Shown here: positions 26,072 to 33,833 of the stretch, piece after piece
How positions within the stretch are numbered: the stretch's first letter is position 1
Layout of the letters: each line of letters opens with the position of its first letter
DNA from: Paenibacillus sp. BIHB 4019
GTDB lineage: Bacteria > Bacillota > Bacilli > Paenibacillales > Paenibacillaceae
DNA: 64,000 nt
NCBI RefSeq assembly: GCF_002741035.1
Contig: NZ_CP016808.1
Span: forward strand, 3,162,001-3,226,000
Direction of reading: 5' to 3'
Made by a program: the position numbers and the translations under genes
The notes under the pieces: generated by a model
What the model saw: only the letters and a program-made list of their open reading frames with translations
What the model was told of the DNA's origin: nothing
Database searches by the model: none

Positions 26072-26147
26072 ATCCGAGCTTAACTGGCCGGGGCGTAACT
26101 GGCGATCCGTACCCTCTTGAGATCCACCTTATTCGATTCCCGACATA

Positions 26148-26204
26148 AAGCGCGAAGCCTCTCCGTCAGCAGAAAATCTGCGAGGCGAAGCTTCGCGCTT
26201 TTTT
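26148..26204. terminator. Terminator between convergent genes
   Basis: AAAGCGCGAAGC pairs with GCTTCGCGCTTT, with an inner GCCTC/GAGGC stem and a T-run on the plus side. It ends the aminotransferase transcript and may also serve the opposing DUF1963 gene. Confidence 0.75.
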
Positions 26205-26235
26205 AATATTCCCTTTGCTCCTATCGATGTGAAGG

Positions 26236-27141
26236 TTAGCTGGAATACAGCGAGCAGTAGGTGCGGCTGAAATTGCGAGCCAGCAGGTCCTCTTTTCGAA
26301 TGAAAAAATGAATGACGCCAGCATTTTGCCACTGGTAGCCGACTAGTTCATTGCTGTCTATTTCCAGCAGCATAATCATATCCGCGATTTCCGCTTCGGC
26401 CCGCTCCCGGCTTCCATGGAGCCTGTCCATCAAATGCTTCATCGCCTTCTCGCTGTCATTTTCGGTCGTCTTATCTGCCAAAATGAACAGTGCCGCTTCC
26501 TCCTCAGCATCGTGATGCTGCCCGGCCGGATAGCCGAACATCGTTCCCCAATGGGTTGTGCGATCCCCCTGCATCTCGGCGGCAAGCTCAAAATAGCGGT
26601 CGGTCGAGCCCTCCTCAAAATCAATGACTTCATAATCCACATAAGGCATGTTCGGCAGCTCGACCGCTGAAAAGGCTGCGGCTTTGTAAGGATGAAACGA
26701 CGTTTCATAAATATCCTCAAGAATCGTTGCCGTCTCGGGATGGCGTAGAGCAAGCTGCTGCGGGTATTCGACAAAAATAATGCGGTGCTCGACGTTCGCA
26801 GCCGCTTCGTCCATGCCGATAAAGAAATAAAGCATGCCTGCTTCCGGCAGCCAGCCCTGTCTGCATGCAGGCGCTATGTCCGCCATATTCAGCTGGGCGA
26901 GCGGGGTCATCAGCTTGCCAGACGATTCCGTCGGCCATTCCATCGCTTGCGGAAGGTCTGGATAGCCGCCGACGCGCGAGTTGCCGACCTTCTCATATAA
27001 ATCAGGCTCTATTGCAGACAGCCTCACTGTGCTGCGGGCTTGCGGGAGCAATTTTTCGGCAGCGGGAGATAGTTGATGCTCATTCAGCAATTGTTCCAAC
27101 GCTTGTGACAGCTGTTCGTTAAGGTAATTGGACATAAGCAT
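26236..27141 (-). CDS. DUF1963 (YwqG-like) protein
   Basis: 301 residues similar to B. subtilis YwqG and other DUF1963 proteins. Typical features are GGYPDLPQAMEWP near residue 60, LAQLNMADIAP, GMLYFFIG, the segment HWGTMFGYPAGQHHDAEEE, and a C-terminal LLEIDSNEL...GVIHFFIRKEDL. It is cytoplasmic, with no signal peptide. GGAGG lies just upstream of two in-frame ATG codons (27141 and 27135). The biochemical role of the family is unknown. YwqG-type proteins often sit near polymorphic toxin genes, but no such gene is next to this one. Confidence 0.8.
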   Translation of the reverse strand: MLMSNYLNEQLSQALEQLLNEHQLSPAAEKLLPQARSTVRLSAIEPDLYEKVGNSRVGGYPDLPQAMEWPTESSGKLMTPLAQLNMADIAPACRQGWLPEAGMLYFFIGMDEAAANVEHRIIFVEYPQQLALRHPETATILEDIYETSFHPYKAAAFSAVELPNMPYVDYEVIDFEEGSTDRYFELAAEMQGDRTTHWGTMFGYPAGQHHDAEEEAALFILADKTTENDSEKAMKHLMDRLHGSRERAEAEIADMIMLLEIDSNELVGYQWQNAGVIHFFIRKEDLLARNFSRTYCSLYSS

Positions 27142-27329
27142 AAATCCTCCATTCTGGGATTGAGTAAGTCGTCAAAAATCAAGTCGTATTGAACCATTAC
27201 CCTGCTGCGAGGAAAGCTTACCAAATTCGTATGGCGCGCTAGATAGAGATTGCAGATAAAAGGGTATATTTTCCTATGTAATGTTTTACCTAACTCAAAG
27301 TACGATAGAAATAAGGGGCTGATAGACAG

Positions 27330-28454
27330 ATGGAAGAATTGAAAAGCTGGAGTAAAGCTTGGAATGCCGAGACGTTAACGGATACGGTTGGCCAAGTGAC
27401 CCTATTGAAGCATCCGGGCGGCATCTCTCCAAAAGGAGCCATTGCTGCCCCGAGCGGCGGCACGGTGATTGCGGCTTATGCCTATCATGACAATCAAAGC
27501 GGTCTTTACGATGTCGTCTATATCCATCTGGATGAGAGCGGCAGTCTTATTGATACGCAGCATGAGCAGGAGGGCGTTTTGCCTGAGCTGTTTCATAGCC
27601 CGGATGGCGCGGTTTGGGTATCGCTTGGCACTACGCATGGCAAGGAGCTTGATATAGCGCTGCCGCTGTACGGACGCAGCGACCATGACGCTCCTAAAGG
27701 GAGCCGTCCTTTTCCAGGGAAATATGCCGCTTCGGCAGGGACATCAGCCTGGTTCCACGATGAGGATTGGTTCAGCGATAAGAAGCCGGACCGCCTGCTG
27801 CGGCTGGAATTTGCGGATGGCCGCATCCAGTCGAACAAGGTTATCAAGCTGCCGATGCCCAAAAACAATAAAATCTCCCTTGATCCGGAGGGCAAGCTTC
27901 ATCTGCTCACAGTTCTCCATCAGGAGGAGGAACTGCTGCACCGTACGCTAGACAGCCAAGGGAACGTTATGGAAGAACACCGCTTGAGCGGGTTCGATGC
28001 GGATTTGCTTGAGGTGCTGGAGCTCGGAAGCGAACGGGATATGCGGGTTATTTTCACGCTCGGAAATGCTCTGAATCTTGGTGTTGTTGCGCCGGATGGG
28101 CGGCGGGAGACGCATGCACTGCATGAGCTGCCAAGCCCGTTTTACAGCGTCTGGGAGCCTGTGCGCCTTGCGGACGGGGTGGATATTATCCGCTTTACTT
28201 TTGAAGAGGGCAATGGGTGGGCAATTGTGCAAAATACGGAGCTGCGTGCGATTTTTACGCATAGCGGAGAACGCGGCTACACGAATCAGCTGACAGGCGA
28301 GCTGCTGCCTATTCCAGCCAGTCCAGCCAGCGAATCGCTCGTATTAAACGATATTTGCCGCGTCAGCGATCAGGCATACCGGGTCATTATTTATCCGATG
28401 ATGAATGGTGCTGCCAAACCCCAGCAATTGTTTATCGCGCAATTGGAGCTGTAG
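27330..28454 (+). CDS. Uncharacterised protein, propeller-like
   Basis: 374 residues without a recognised domain. There is no signal peptide or membrane helix. Short beta-rich segments with recurring PDG/PEG turns (HSPDGAVWVSLG, LDPEGKLHLLTVL, VAPDGRRETHAL) suggest a beta-propeller. A GGGG site lies about 10 nt before ATG 27330. The stop is followed by a hexanucleotide tract and then the SMI1-LRR gene, with which it may be co-transcribed. Confidence 0.65.
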   Translation: MEELKSWSKAWNAETLTDTVGQVTLLKHPGGISPKGAIAAPSGGTVIAAYAYHDNQSGLYDVVYIHLDESGSLIDTQHEQEGVLPELFHSPDGAVWVSLGTTHGKELDIALPLYGRSDHDAPKGSRPFPGKYAASAGTSAWFHDEDWFSDKKPDRLLRLEFADGRIQSNKVIKLPMPKNNKISLDPEGKLHLLTVLHQEEELLHRTLDSQGNVMEEHRLSGFDADLLEVLELGSERDMRVIFTLGNALNLGVVAPDGRRETHALHELPSPFYSVWEPVRLADGVDIIRFTFEEGNGWAIVQNTELRAIFTHSGERGYTNQLTGELLPIPASPASESLVLNDICRVSDQAYRVIIYPMMNGAAKPQQLFIAQLEL

Positions 28455-28482
28455 AAGCTGGGGCAAGTGAGTGGGAGAGGGC

Positions 28483-28600
28483 AAGGAAAAGGGCAAGTGC
28501 AAGAGCAAGAGCAAGAGCAAGAGCAAGTGCAAGAGCAAGTGCAAGTGCAAGTGCAAATGCAAATGCAAATGCAAGGACAAGGACAAGGGCAAGGGAAAGA
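28483..28600 (+). repeat. Hexanucleotide tract (CAAGAG/CAAGTG/CAAATG)n
   Basis: About 19 consecutive 6-bp units drifting from GCAAGA to GCAAGT, GCAAAT and GGACAA, all with a CAA core. The period is a multiple of three, so the open frame through it encodes a Lys/Cys/Ser string, but ribosome-site evidence places the downstream start at 28666. Unit number is likely to vary between strains. A 16-bp duplication (GCGGAAGGATGGAGAA twice) follows at about 28630. Confidence 0.8.
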
Positions 28601-28665
28601 AGCACAGCAGTAGAGCGCTGAAGTGGACAAGCGGAAGGATGGAGAAGCGGAAGGATGGAGAAGCG

Positions 28666-30249
28666 ATGAGCATCATCACATATATGGAGGAAATCAAGGA
28701 GCTGCTTAAGGAGGAACTGCCGGAACTGGCCGCATCGTTGAACGGACCTGCAACGGAAGCGGAAATCGTCCAAGTGGAATCGCGGCTGGGCCTTTCTTTT
28801 CCAGACGAGCTGCGAAGCTTGTATTTGCTGCATAACGGCGAGCAGAGTGAGGGGCCGGGCCTGTTCATGGGGCTAAGGTTTCTGTCCTTGGAGGAGCTTG
28901 CGTCAGAGTGGCAGGTGTGGGCAGATTTGGAGGCGGACTTTGGCGAGGAAAGCGGCCATTATTCCGTTCCGCTTGGCTGGATAGAGGAACGTTACATAAA
29001 TCGCGGCTGGCTGCCGATCAGCGAGGATGGCGGAGGCAATCACCTCGGTGTAGATATGGCGCCTGCGCCGAGCGGCGTAACGGGCCAGATCATTAATTTT
29101 GGCCGGGATGAGGAGACGAAATATGTCATTGCTTTAACGCTCGGCGAGCTGCTGAAATTTGTTCGCGATACGGTCAAGGAAGGGCAGTACAGCATCAATC
29201 GGGATGAGGAATGGGTATTCTGGAACTATGGGCGGGAAGGGGATGGACATTTCCATGACGCCGTACGTGCTTTGCCGCCGCCACTAGGGCGTTCAGCTCT
29301 AGAAGCTGGCCATGGTGGACTTGAAGAGGATAGAGCACTTGGAGCCAATTTGGCAGTGCAGCTGGAGCAGTCGCTGGGTGCCGACTGGCTGGCGCGCATT
29401 AAGGAAAAGTCCGGCTCGGTCGCTGCTTTTTTGAAGGCGAAGCAGCTTTATTTTATTAAGGAGGGGCTGACGGACGCGGAGCCCTTCGCTTATTGCAGCG
29501 AGGTGCGGGAACTGGTGCTAAGCGCCAATGAAATTAGTGATGCTGCGCCGCTCAGCGGTTGTACGCAGCTTAAGGTGCTATACATTGGCGGCAATCCGAT
29601 TATGGATGTGAGCGCGCTGTCGGAGCTTGCTTATTTGCAGGAGCTGTATTTGACGGGAACCGGTGTTGTGGATATTTCCCCACTGGCTAAGCTGCCAAAG
29701 CTTAAAAAGCTGGCGGCTGAAAATGTGCCGATTGTCGATTTTTCACCCCTTGCCCAGTCCAAAAGCTTGCGCCGTCTTGCCGTCTCAAACATCAACGGGG
29801 AGCAACTGCGCGCAATCTGTGAATTGGAGCAGCTGCAGGAGCTTTCGATACAAGGCTTCGCGGATGAAGCGGCCAAGCAGCAAATCGGTCTGCTCAGCAA
29901 GCTGAAAAAGCTGAAGTCGCTAGAGCTGAAGCAGCTGGAGCTAGATGATCTTACATTCGCAGCCGCGCTTTCCAAGCTGGAAAGCCTGAAGCTGGAGCAT
30001 ACAACTGTTGTGAATATGTCAGCTGTAGCCGAGTGCAGCAGCTTGAAGGAACTTGAGCTAAACGGCTGCGAGCAGCTTGGCCAATTGGAAGCGGTGGGGA
30101 AATCGGCCTCGCTGCAGCAATTCGCTGGCAGCTTTGCACAATTTAATGTGCTGAAGGATCTTTTTACGCAAAAGGTAGATATGAGCAAAATGATCGGCAG
30201 CATGACAGACGAAGAAGAGGAAATTTGGCTGGCATATAATAGGGCATAG
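28666..30249 (+). CDS. SMI1/KNR4 domain protein with leucine-rich repeats
   Basis: About 527 residues from ATG 28666, which has GGAG at good spacing. Upstream codons would only add the Lys-rich repeat translation. Residues about 1-170 form an SMI1/KNR4 domain (ATEAEIVQVESRLGLSFPDELRSLYLLHNG, here given in part, and GWLPISEDGGGNHLGVD). From about residue 250 to the end run LRR units of the internalin-like spacing (VRELVLSANEISDAAPL, LKVLYIGGNPIMDVSAL, LQELYLTGTGVVDISPL). SMI1 domains often act as immunity proteins in toxin systems. Here no toxin is adjacent, so the role is open. Confidence 0.82.
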   Translation: MSIITYMEEIKELLKEELPELAASLNGPATEAEIVQVESRLGLSFPDELRSLYLLHNGEQSEGPGLFMGLRFLSLEELASEWQVWADLEADFGEESGHYSVPLGWIEERYINRGWLPISEDGGGNHLGVDMAPAPSGVTGQIINFGRDEETKYVIALTLGELLKFVRDTVKEGQYSINRDEEWVFWNYGREGDGHFHDAVRALPPPLGRSALEAGHGGLEEDRALGANLAVQLEQSLGADWLARIKEKSGSVAAFLKAKQLYFIKEGLTDAEPFAYCSEVRELVLSANEISDAAPLSGCTQLKVLYIGGNPIMDVSALSELAYLQELYLTGTGVVDISPLAKLPKLKKLAAENVPIVDFSPLAQSKSLRRLAVSNINGEQLRAICELEQLQELSIQGFADEAAKQQIGLLSKLKKLKSLELKQLELDDLTFAAALSKLESLKLEHTTVVNMSAVAECSSLKELELNGCEQLGQLEAVGKSASLQQFAGSFAQFNVLKDLFTQKVDMSKMIGSMTDEEEEIWLAYNRA

Positions 30250-30392
30250 AGCACCGCAACGGGCATAAGGCTATTCTACGGGGCGCAAGGATACCCTGCC
30301 GCGGACAAGGATAATGGAGATAGTGGACTTAAACATAATGTGATCTTATAATGCGGTTGCAGCCAGATGAGATTTTTGGCGGCAGCCGCTGT

Positions 30393-30944
30393 TTAATTTT
30401 TTGGGGGAAATGGCTTGATTAAGGTATCATCCCATACTTGCACTTCTATATATCTTTCCGGGCCTTTGTCTCCATGGGCATTCCATGCTTGGGGCAGGCC
30501 GTAGCTTGTTATAATATCGGCAATCTCACTGATTGTATACACTTGACCGCGATAGGGCTTCCCGTCGTTGCATCGCATTGCAGGAAATAAATCGCCATAA
30601 GTGAAGCTTAGGATGCCAGGTTCAAAGTCGGAGATGGAAAATGCAATAGCTTTGCCTTGTGGATACCAATCCAGCAGCCAAGGGCACTCTTCAAGAGTCA
30701 TATAGTGAGGATATTTTAGCAAAGGCTTGCCTCCCTTAACAATGAATAAGTCTCTCGCCCTCTCTTCAAGCATACGCCGAATGTCTAGATAATCCGTGGT
30801 ACGGCTACTTGCAAATCCCCTTTTCTGAAATCGAATTTGTTGAAGAACCTTTTCGGCCTCCTGCGGTTCTAGAGCGGATAGATTGCGAAATGGACCTGTA
30901 GATTCATCGTAATAATGATACAGCTTCATTTTCATCGTCATCAT
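30393..30944 (-). CDS. Conserved hypothetical protein, about 180 residues
   Basis: Begins MKLYHYYDESTGPFRNLS after a short Met-rich lead (ATG codons at 30944, 30941, 30935 and 30929 all in frame; GAGGTGA lies just upstream). It contains DYLDIRRMLEERARDLF, KYPHYMTLEECPWL and LSFTYGDLFPAM. I recall similar proteins across Firmicutes without a known role. No membrane segment. The pattern of conserved aromatic and acidic residues suggests an enzyme or binding fold, but no catalytic motif is recognised. Confidence 0.7.
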   Translation of the reverse strand: MMTMKMKLYHYYDESTGPFRNLSALEPQEAEKVLQQIRFQKRGFASSRTTDYLDIRRMLEERARDLFIVKGGKPLLKYPHYMTLEECPWLLDWYPQGKAIAFSISDFEPGILSFTYGDLFPAMRCNDGKPYRGQVYTISEIADIITSYGLPQAWNAHGDKGPERYIEVQVWDDTLIKPFPPKN

Positions 30945-31162
30945 GCTTCACCTCACCTATTCCTAATTTAATTAGCTGGCTTAAGTATTAATATATCAAA
31001 TTTATGGAAGGAAATCGTTCTAGGGTATGCAAAAAAAAGGAGTTGCTCAGCTGCTCTTGTTGCTCCTTGTCTAGCGCTTATTCAAGGCAAATCTCATCTG
31101 ACGATTCAAGGTTGGGGAATCGCTGCATGCGATTGTTGCAGAGACCATTTGCAGGGGCTTCA

Positions 31163-31338
31163 GAAACTGAGTCCGCTGAAACTGAACCCACTGTAACTGA
31201 ACCACCTGAAACTGAACCTGCTATTACTGAGCCCGCTGGAACTGAACCCACTGTAACTGACGCCGCTATTACTGAGCCCGCTGAAACTGAACCTGCTATT
31301 ACTGAACCTGTTATTACTGAGCCTGTATTACTAAGACT
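31163..31338 (+). repeat. 15-bp tandem repeat, ACTGAACC(T/C)GCTGAA type
   Basis: About twelve imperfect 15-bp units alternating GAAACTGAACC, GTAACTGAACC and ATTACTGAGCC. An open frame reads them as TEP-based pentapeptides (ETEPA, ITEPA, VTEPT). No ribosome site or signal peptide belongs convincingly to this frame, so I treat it as a non-coding or decayed tract. Confidence 0.65.
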
Positions 31339-31392
31339 GTTGGAATCACTGTTGCCGAGACGTCACAGTCAGGAACGTTCACTTCTTCTTTT

Positions 31393-31523
31393 GGCGGACT
31401 GAGTTTCCGCTATTTTGGCTTTTAAGCTGATTTCAGACCGTACGCGGACAGGAGATCCGTTATTGCTCTCATTATCCTGTCAAAATAGCTATTTGCAGCG
31501 CATTAGTGTCTCTTGAGTCCGCG
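31393..31523 (-). repeat. Dispersed intergenic repeat, copy B
   Basis: The reverse complement of the element at 17789-17920, with matching ends and length of about 131 bp. It runs directly into the 51-bp tandem repeat at its left-hand end, which shares the GAGTCCGCG start. Confidence 0.6.
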
Positions 31524-31667
31524 ACCTATGCCAGAATACGTGTCTCTGTTGAAATAGCGTCTTCAGAGTCCGCGACCTATGCTAGAATCTGTGAATTTGT
31601 TGAAATGGTGGCCCCTGAGTCCGCCGCCTATCCCAAAATCTGTGATTCAGTTGAAATAGGCGCTTTA
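31515..31667 (+). repeat. Three 51-bp tandem repeats
   Basis: Units start at 31515, 31566 and 31617 with GAGTCCGC(G/C)(A/G)CCTATG and each contain GTTGAAAT. The exact 51-bp period keeps one frame open (17 residues per unit, SATYARI-type), but no ribosome site supports translation. This looks like expansion of the end of the dispersed element before it. Confidence 0.7.
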
Positions 31668-31945
31668 GGCGGTGCTGCGTCCACCAAGTCTATTTTTATG
31701 CAGGGAGCAAACCGCTGAACCGAAAAGCATGAGGCTGACCTTCGTACGTAGGTTCACATTCATGATGGATATCATTCGCGGTAGTTGCGGGAATACGTTT
31801 GACGCTGGCTTCAAGCAAAATCCGCTCTGGATCTAATCTGAATCTAATCCCGATCTAATGCAAATCCGCTCTGAATCGGCTCTTGCTTGTTTAAGTTTGC
31901 ATGCAAGCCCTAATATGCAATGCCTATCCTATTTCTAAAAGTCTC

Positions 31946-31997
31946 TTGACATTCAATTACTCTAATGTTAGAGTAATTATATTCTAATATTAGAGTA
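31946..31997 (+). promoter_or_regulatory. Promoter with two palindromic MarR-type operators
   Basis: TTGACA at 31946-31951 and TAGAGT at 31969-31974 have a 17-nt spacer. Over the -10 lies an almost perfect palindrome (31955-31978) with arms ATTACTCTAA and TTAGAGTAAT around TG. A second, TATTCTAAT/ATTAGAGTA, follows at 31980-31997. The TCTAATnTTAGA core is shared. These are the likely binding sites of the MarR regulator encoded as third gene of the operon. Confidence 0.7.
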
Positions 31998-32036
31998 AAT
32001 AATTTAAGAATAAAAACGACTAGTGGGGGAATTAAA

Positions 32037-32393
32037 ATGAGTATTGTATCTATTGTGATTCAAGTTTTGTTAGGTCTGGGTTTTCTTATGTTTGGTTTGA
32101 TGAAGCTGGGCTCGAAGCAAATGGTCGATGAGTTCAAGCGTTACGGCTTGCCTTCCGGCGTTCGGCTGTTCACAGGCGTGGCTGAAATTGCGGCGGCGGC
32201 TCTTGTTGTGGTGGGTATTTGGTACAGCGGTCTGGCTGCTTGGGGCAGCTTGCTTATCGTAGTTATTATGGCGGGCGCCATTGCTACTCATCTTAAAGTT
32301 AAAGACCCTGGGTCGAAAATGGGCATGCCGCTCGTATTGCTGGTGCTTGGCCTGATCGTATTGCTGCTCAACTGGAGCGCATTGGCGGGTTAA
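32037..32393 (+). CDS. DoxX-family membrane protein
   Basis: 118 residues with four hydrophobic helices, the usual DoxX layout: IVIQVLLGLGFLMFGLMKL, LFTGVAEIAAAALVV, LAAWGSLLIVVIMAGA, and MPLVLLVLGLIVLLLNW. GGGGGA lies before ATG 32037. First gene of an operon with a pirin and a MarR regulator, under twin operators. In B. subtilis, MhqR-type MarR regulators control DoxX-like MhqP in the quinone/electrophile response. A similar role here is inference from that layout. Confidence 0.85.
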   Translation: MSIVSIVIQVLLGLGFLMFGLMKLGSKQMVDEFKRYGLPSGVRLFTGVAEIAAAALVVVGIWYSGLAAWGSLLIVVIMAGAIATHLKVKDPGSKMGMPLVLLVLGLIVLLLNWSALAG

Positions 32394-32464
32394 TATGGCA
32401 ACGAACGTAACCGATTCGTTAAAGCAATAATATTTTCATCCTCAATCAAAGGAGATGCATTCAA

Positions 32465-33235
32465 ATGAAAATACGAATTATAAGTCCGGATGAGCAGGGC
32501 ATAGGCGAGTTTGACGGTGGCAAAATAAAAGAGCAGAAGCCAATCGGCTTTTCTGGCGAAGGCTCTATTTTCAACCGGCTCGGTCCTTTGTTTTATTGGG
32601 CATGGGGACATATCGAGGAAGCGGGCCAAATTGGCGAGCATCCGCATAAGGGCTTTGAAATTATAACCTATGTGCTGGAAGGCAAGAGCTCCCATCGGGA
32701 TTCGCTCGGTACGCATAGCGTCGTGGGCGAAGGAGGCGTTCAGGTGATGCAGACTGGCTCCGGGATGTGGCATGCAGAGGGCTCGGACGGCCCGGCAGAG
32801 CTGTTCCAAATTTGGCTGGAGCCGCATTTAAGCAAGGCGGTGAAACGGGAGCCGATATATAATAAATATACGCATGAGCAATTTCCGCGAACTTCCGAGA
32901 ATGGAGTATCGGTGAAAACGATTTTGGGCGGACAATCGCCCATTAATCTCGTAGCCGATGCAGCTATGGTTGATGTAGAATTGGAAGCCGGGGCGCAGCA
33001 TACGTACAGCTATTTGCTAGGACGCAGCCGCATTGCGGGCGTATTGGTCATCAGAGGCGAAGGCACGATTGATAGCGAGCAGGAGATTTCATTTGCAAAT
33101 AAAGATTTTATAGTGGTACAGTCAGAGGATGGCGGAGAAATACGCATAAGCAATCCAGGTCAGGAACGGCTGCGCTTCAGCATCATTGACGTTCCGGAAG
33201 AGGTAGATTACCCGCTGTACAACAAACCGCTGTAA
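32465..33235 (+). CDS. Pirin-family bicupin protein
   Basis: 256 residues, YhaK/YhhW-like. The N-terminal cupin holds the metal-binding pattern HPHKGFEIITYVLEG and SSHRDSLGTHSVV, GGVQVMQTGSGMWHAEG. The C-terminal cupin (VELEAGAQHTYSYLLG, GVLVIRGEG) is less conserved. Some pirins are quercetin dioxygenases or redox sensors. AAAGGAG lies about 10 nt before ATG 32465. It sits between DoxX and MarR genes, so its expression is probably induced by the same stress. Confidence 0.88.
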   Translation: MKIRIISPDEQGIGEFDGGKIKEQKPIGFSGEGSIFNRLGPLFYWAWGHIEEAGQIGEHPHKGFEIITYVLEGKSSHRDSLGTHSVVGEGGVQVMQTGSGMWHAEGSDGPAELFQIWLEPHLSKAVKREPIYNKYTHEQFPRTSENGVSVKTILGGQSPINLVADAAMVDVELEAGAQHTYSYLLGRSRIAGVLVIRGEGTIDSEQEISFANKDFIVVQSEDGGEIRISNPGQERLRFSIIDVPEEVDYPLYNKPL

Positions 33236-33272
33236 CGGGTTTATTTTAGACGGGAAAGGAGGTTGGGTATAG

Positions 33273-33722
33273 ATGTATCAAGCCGATGAGCGCACCGGGC
33301 TGGACTTGCGGCTGTTCCGTGTATGGAGCAAAGCTTCTATGGCCGTATTCGGAAATGTCAAAAAAGACATTGCAAGCCACGGCATTGAGCCGGAGCAATT
33401 CATTATTCTTGAGCTATTATACAGCAAGGGGCCACAGCCAATTACGAAAATTGGCGAAACCTTCTCCATTCCAACCGGAAGCATTACTTATGTCGTAGAC
33501 AAGCTGGAGAAAAAAGGATACGTCAAGCGGCATCCTAGCCCGACCGATCGCAGAGCCTCCAATGCCGCGCTTACCGAATCGGGCACGCAGCTGTTTAATG
33601 AAATTTTTCCTAAGCATGCGGAAATGATTTCACGCAGCATGTCATTCATTGATGATTCGGAGAAAGAGCTGCTGATCCAGCTGCTCAAAAAAATCGGGCT
33701 TGGCGCAGAACAGTTAAGCTGA
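33273..33722 (+). CDS. MarR-family transcriptional regulator
   Basis: 149 residues with the MarR winged helix: ITKIGETFSIPTGSITYVVDKLEKKGYV and the wing RHPSPTDRRASNAALTESG. There is no conserved N-terminal Cys of the MhqR/OhrR type (no cysteine is visible), so a thiol switch is unlikely and direct ligand binding is more probable. AAAGGAGG precedes ATG 33273. It is last in the doxX-pirin operon and probably represses its own promoter at 31946-31997. Confidence 0.88.
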   Translation: MYQADERTGLDLRLFRVWSKASMAVFGNVKKDIASHGIEPEQFIILELLYSKGPQPITKIGETFSIPTGSITYVVDKLEKKGYVKRHPSPTDRRASNAALTESGTQLFNEIFPKHAEMISRSMSFIDDSEKELLIQLLKKIGLGAEQLS

Positions 33723-33769
33723 TGCTTGTATAACGGCAGAGCTATTTCCGTCTAGTACCGAAAAAGGCC

Positions 33770-33823
33770 AATAGCCCCGCAAGATCATGAAGGCAAGCTT
33801 CGTGATTTAGCGGGGCTATTTTT
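33770..33823. terminator. Bidirectional terminator
   Basis: AATAGCCCCGC pairs with GCGGGGCTATT, with an inner ATCATGA/TCGTGAT part, a T-run on the right and A-rich sequence on the left. It separates the MarR operon from the convergent symporter gene. Confidence 0.85.
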
Positions 33824-33833
33824 CATAGGCATA

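Noticed and set aside
28471..28665. Lys/Cys/Ser-rich N-terminal extension of the SMI1-LRR protein
   Set aside because: Pure translation of the hexanucleotide tract. The ATG at 28666 has a better ribosome site and begins the conserved domain.
31004..31402. 132-codon ORF with TEPA pentapeptides
   Set aside because: The open frame is a by-product of the 15-bp repeat. The start has only a weak site, there is no coherent signal peptide, and a competing frame (ATG 31027, QLLLLLLV then TAG) stops at once.
31506..31718. 70-codon ORF over the 51-bp repeats
   Set aside because: Kept open only by the repeat period; no ribosome site, and it continues a non-coding dispersed element.
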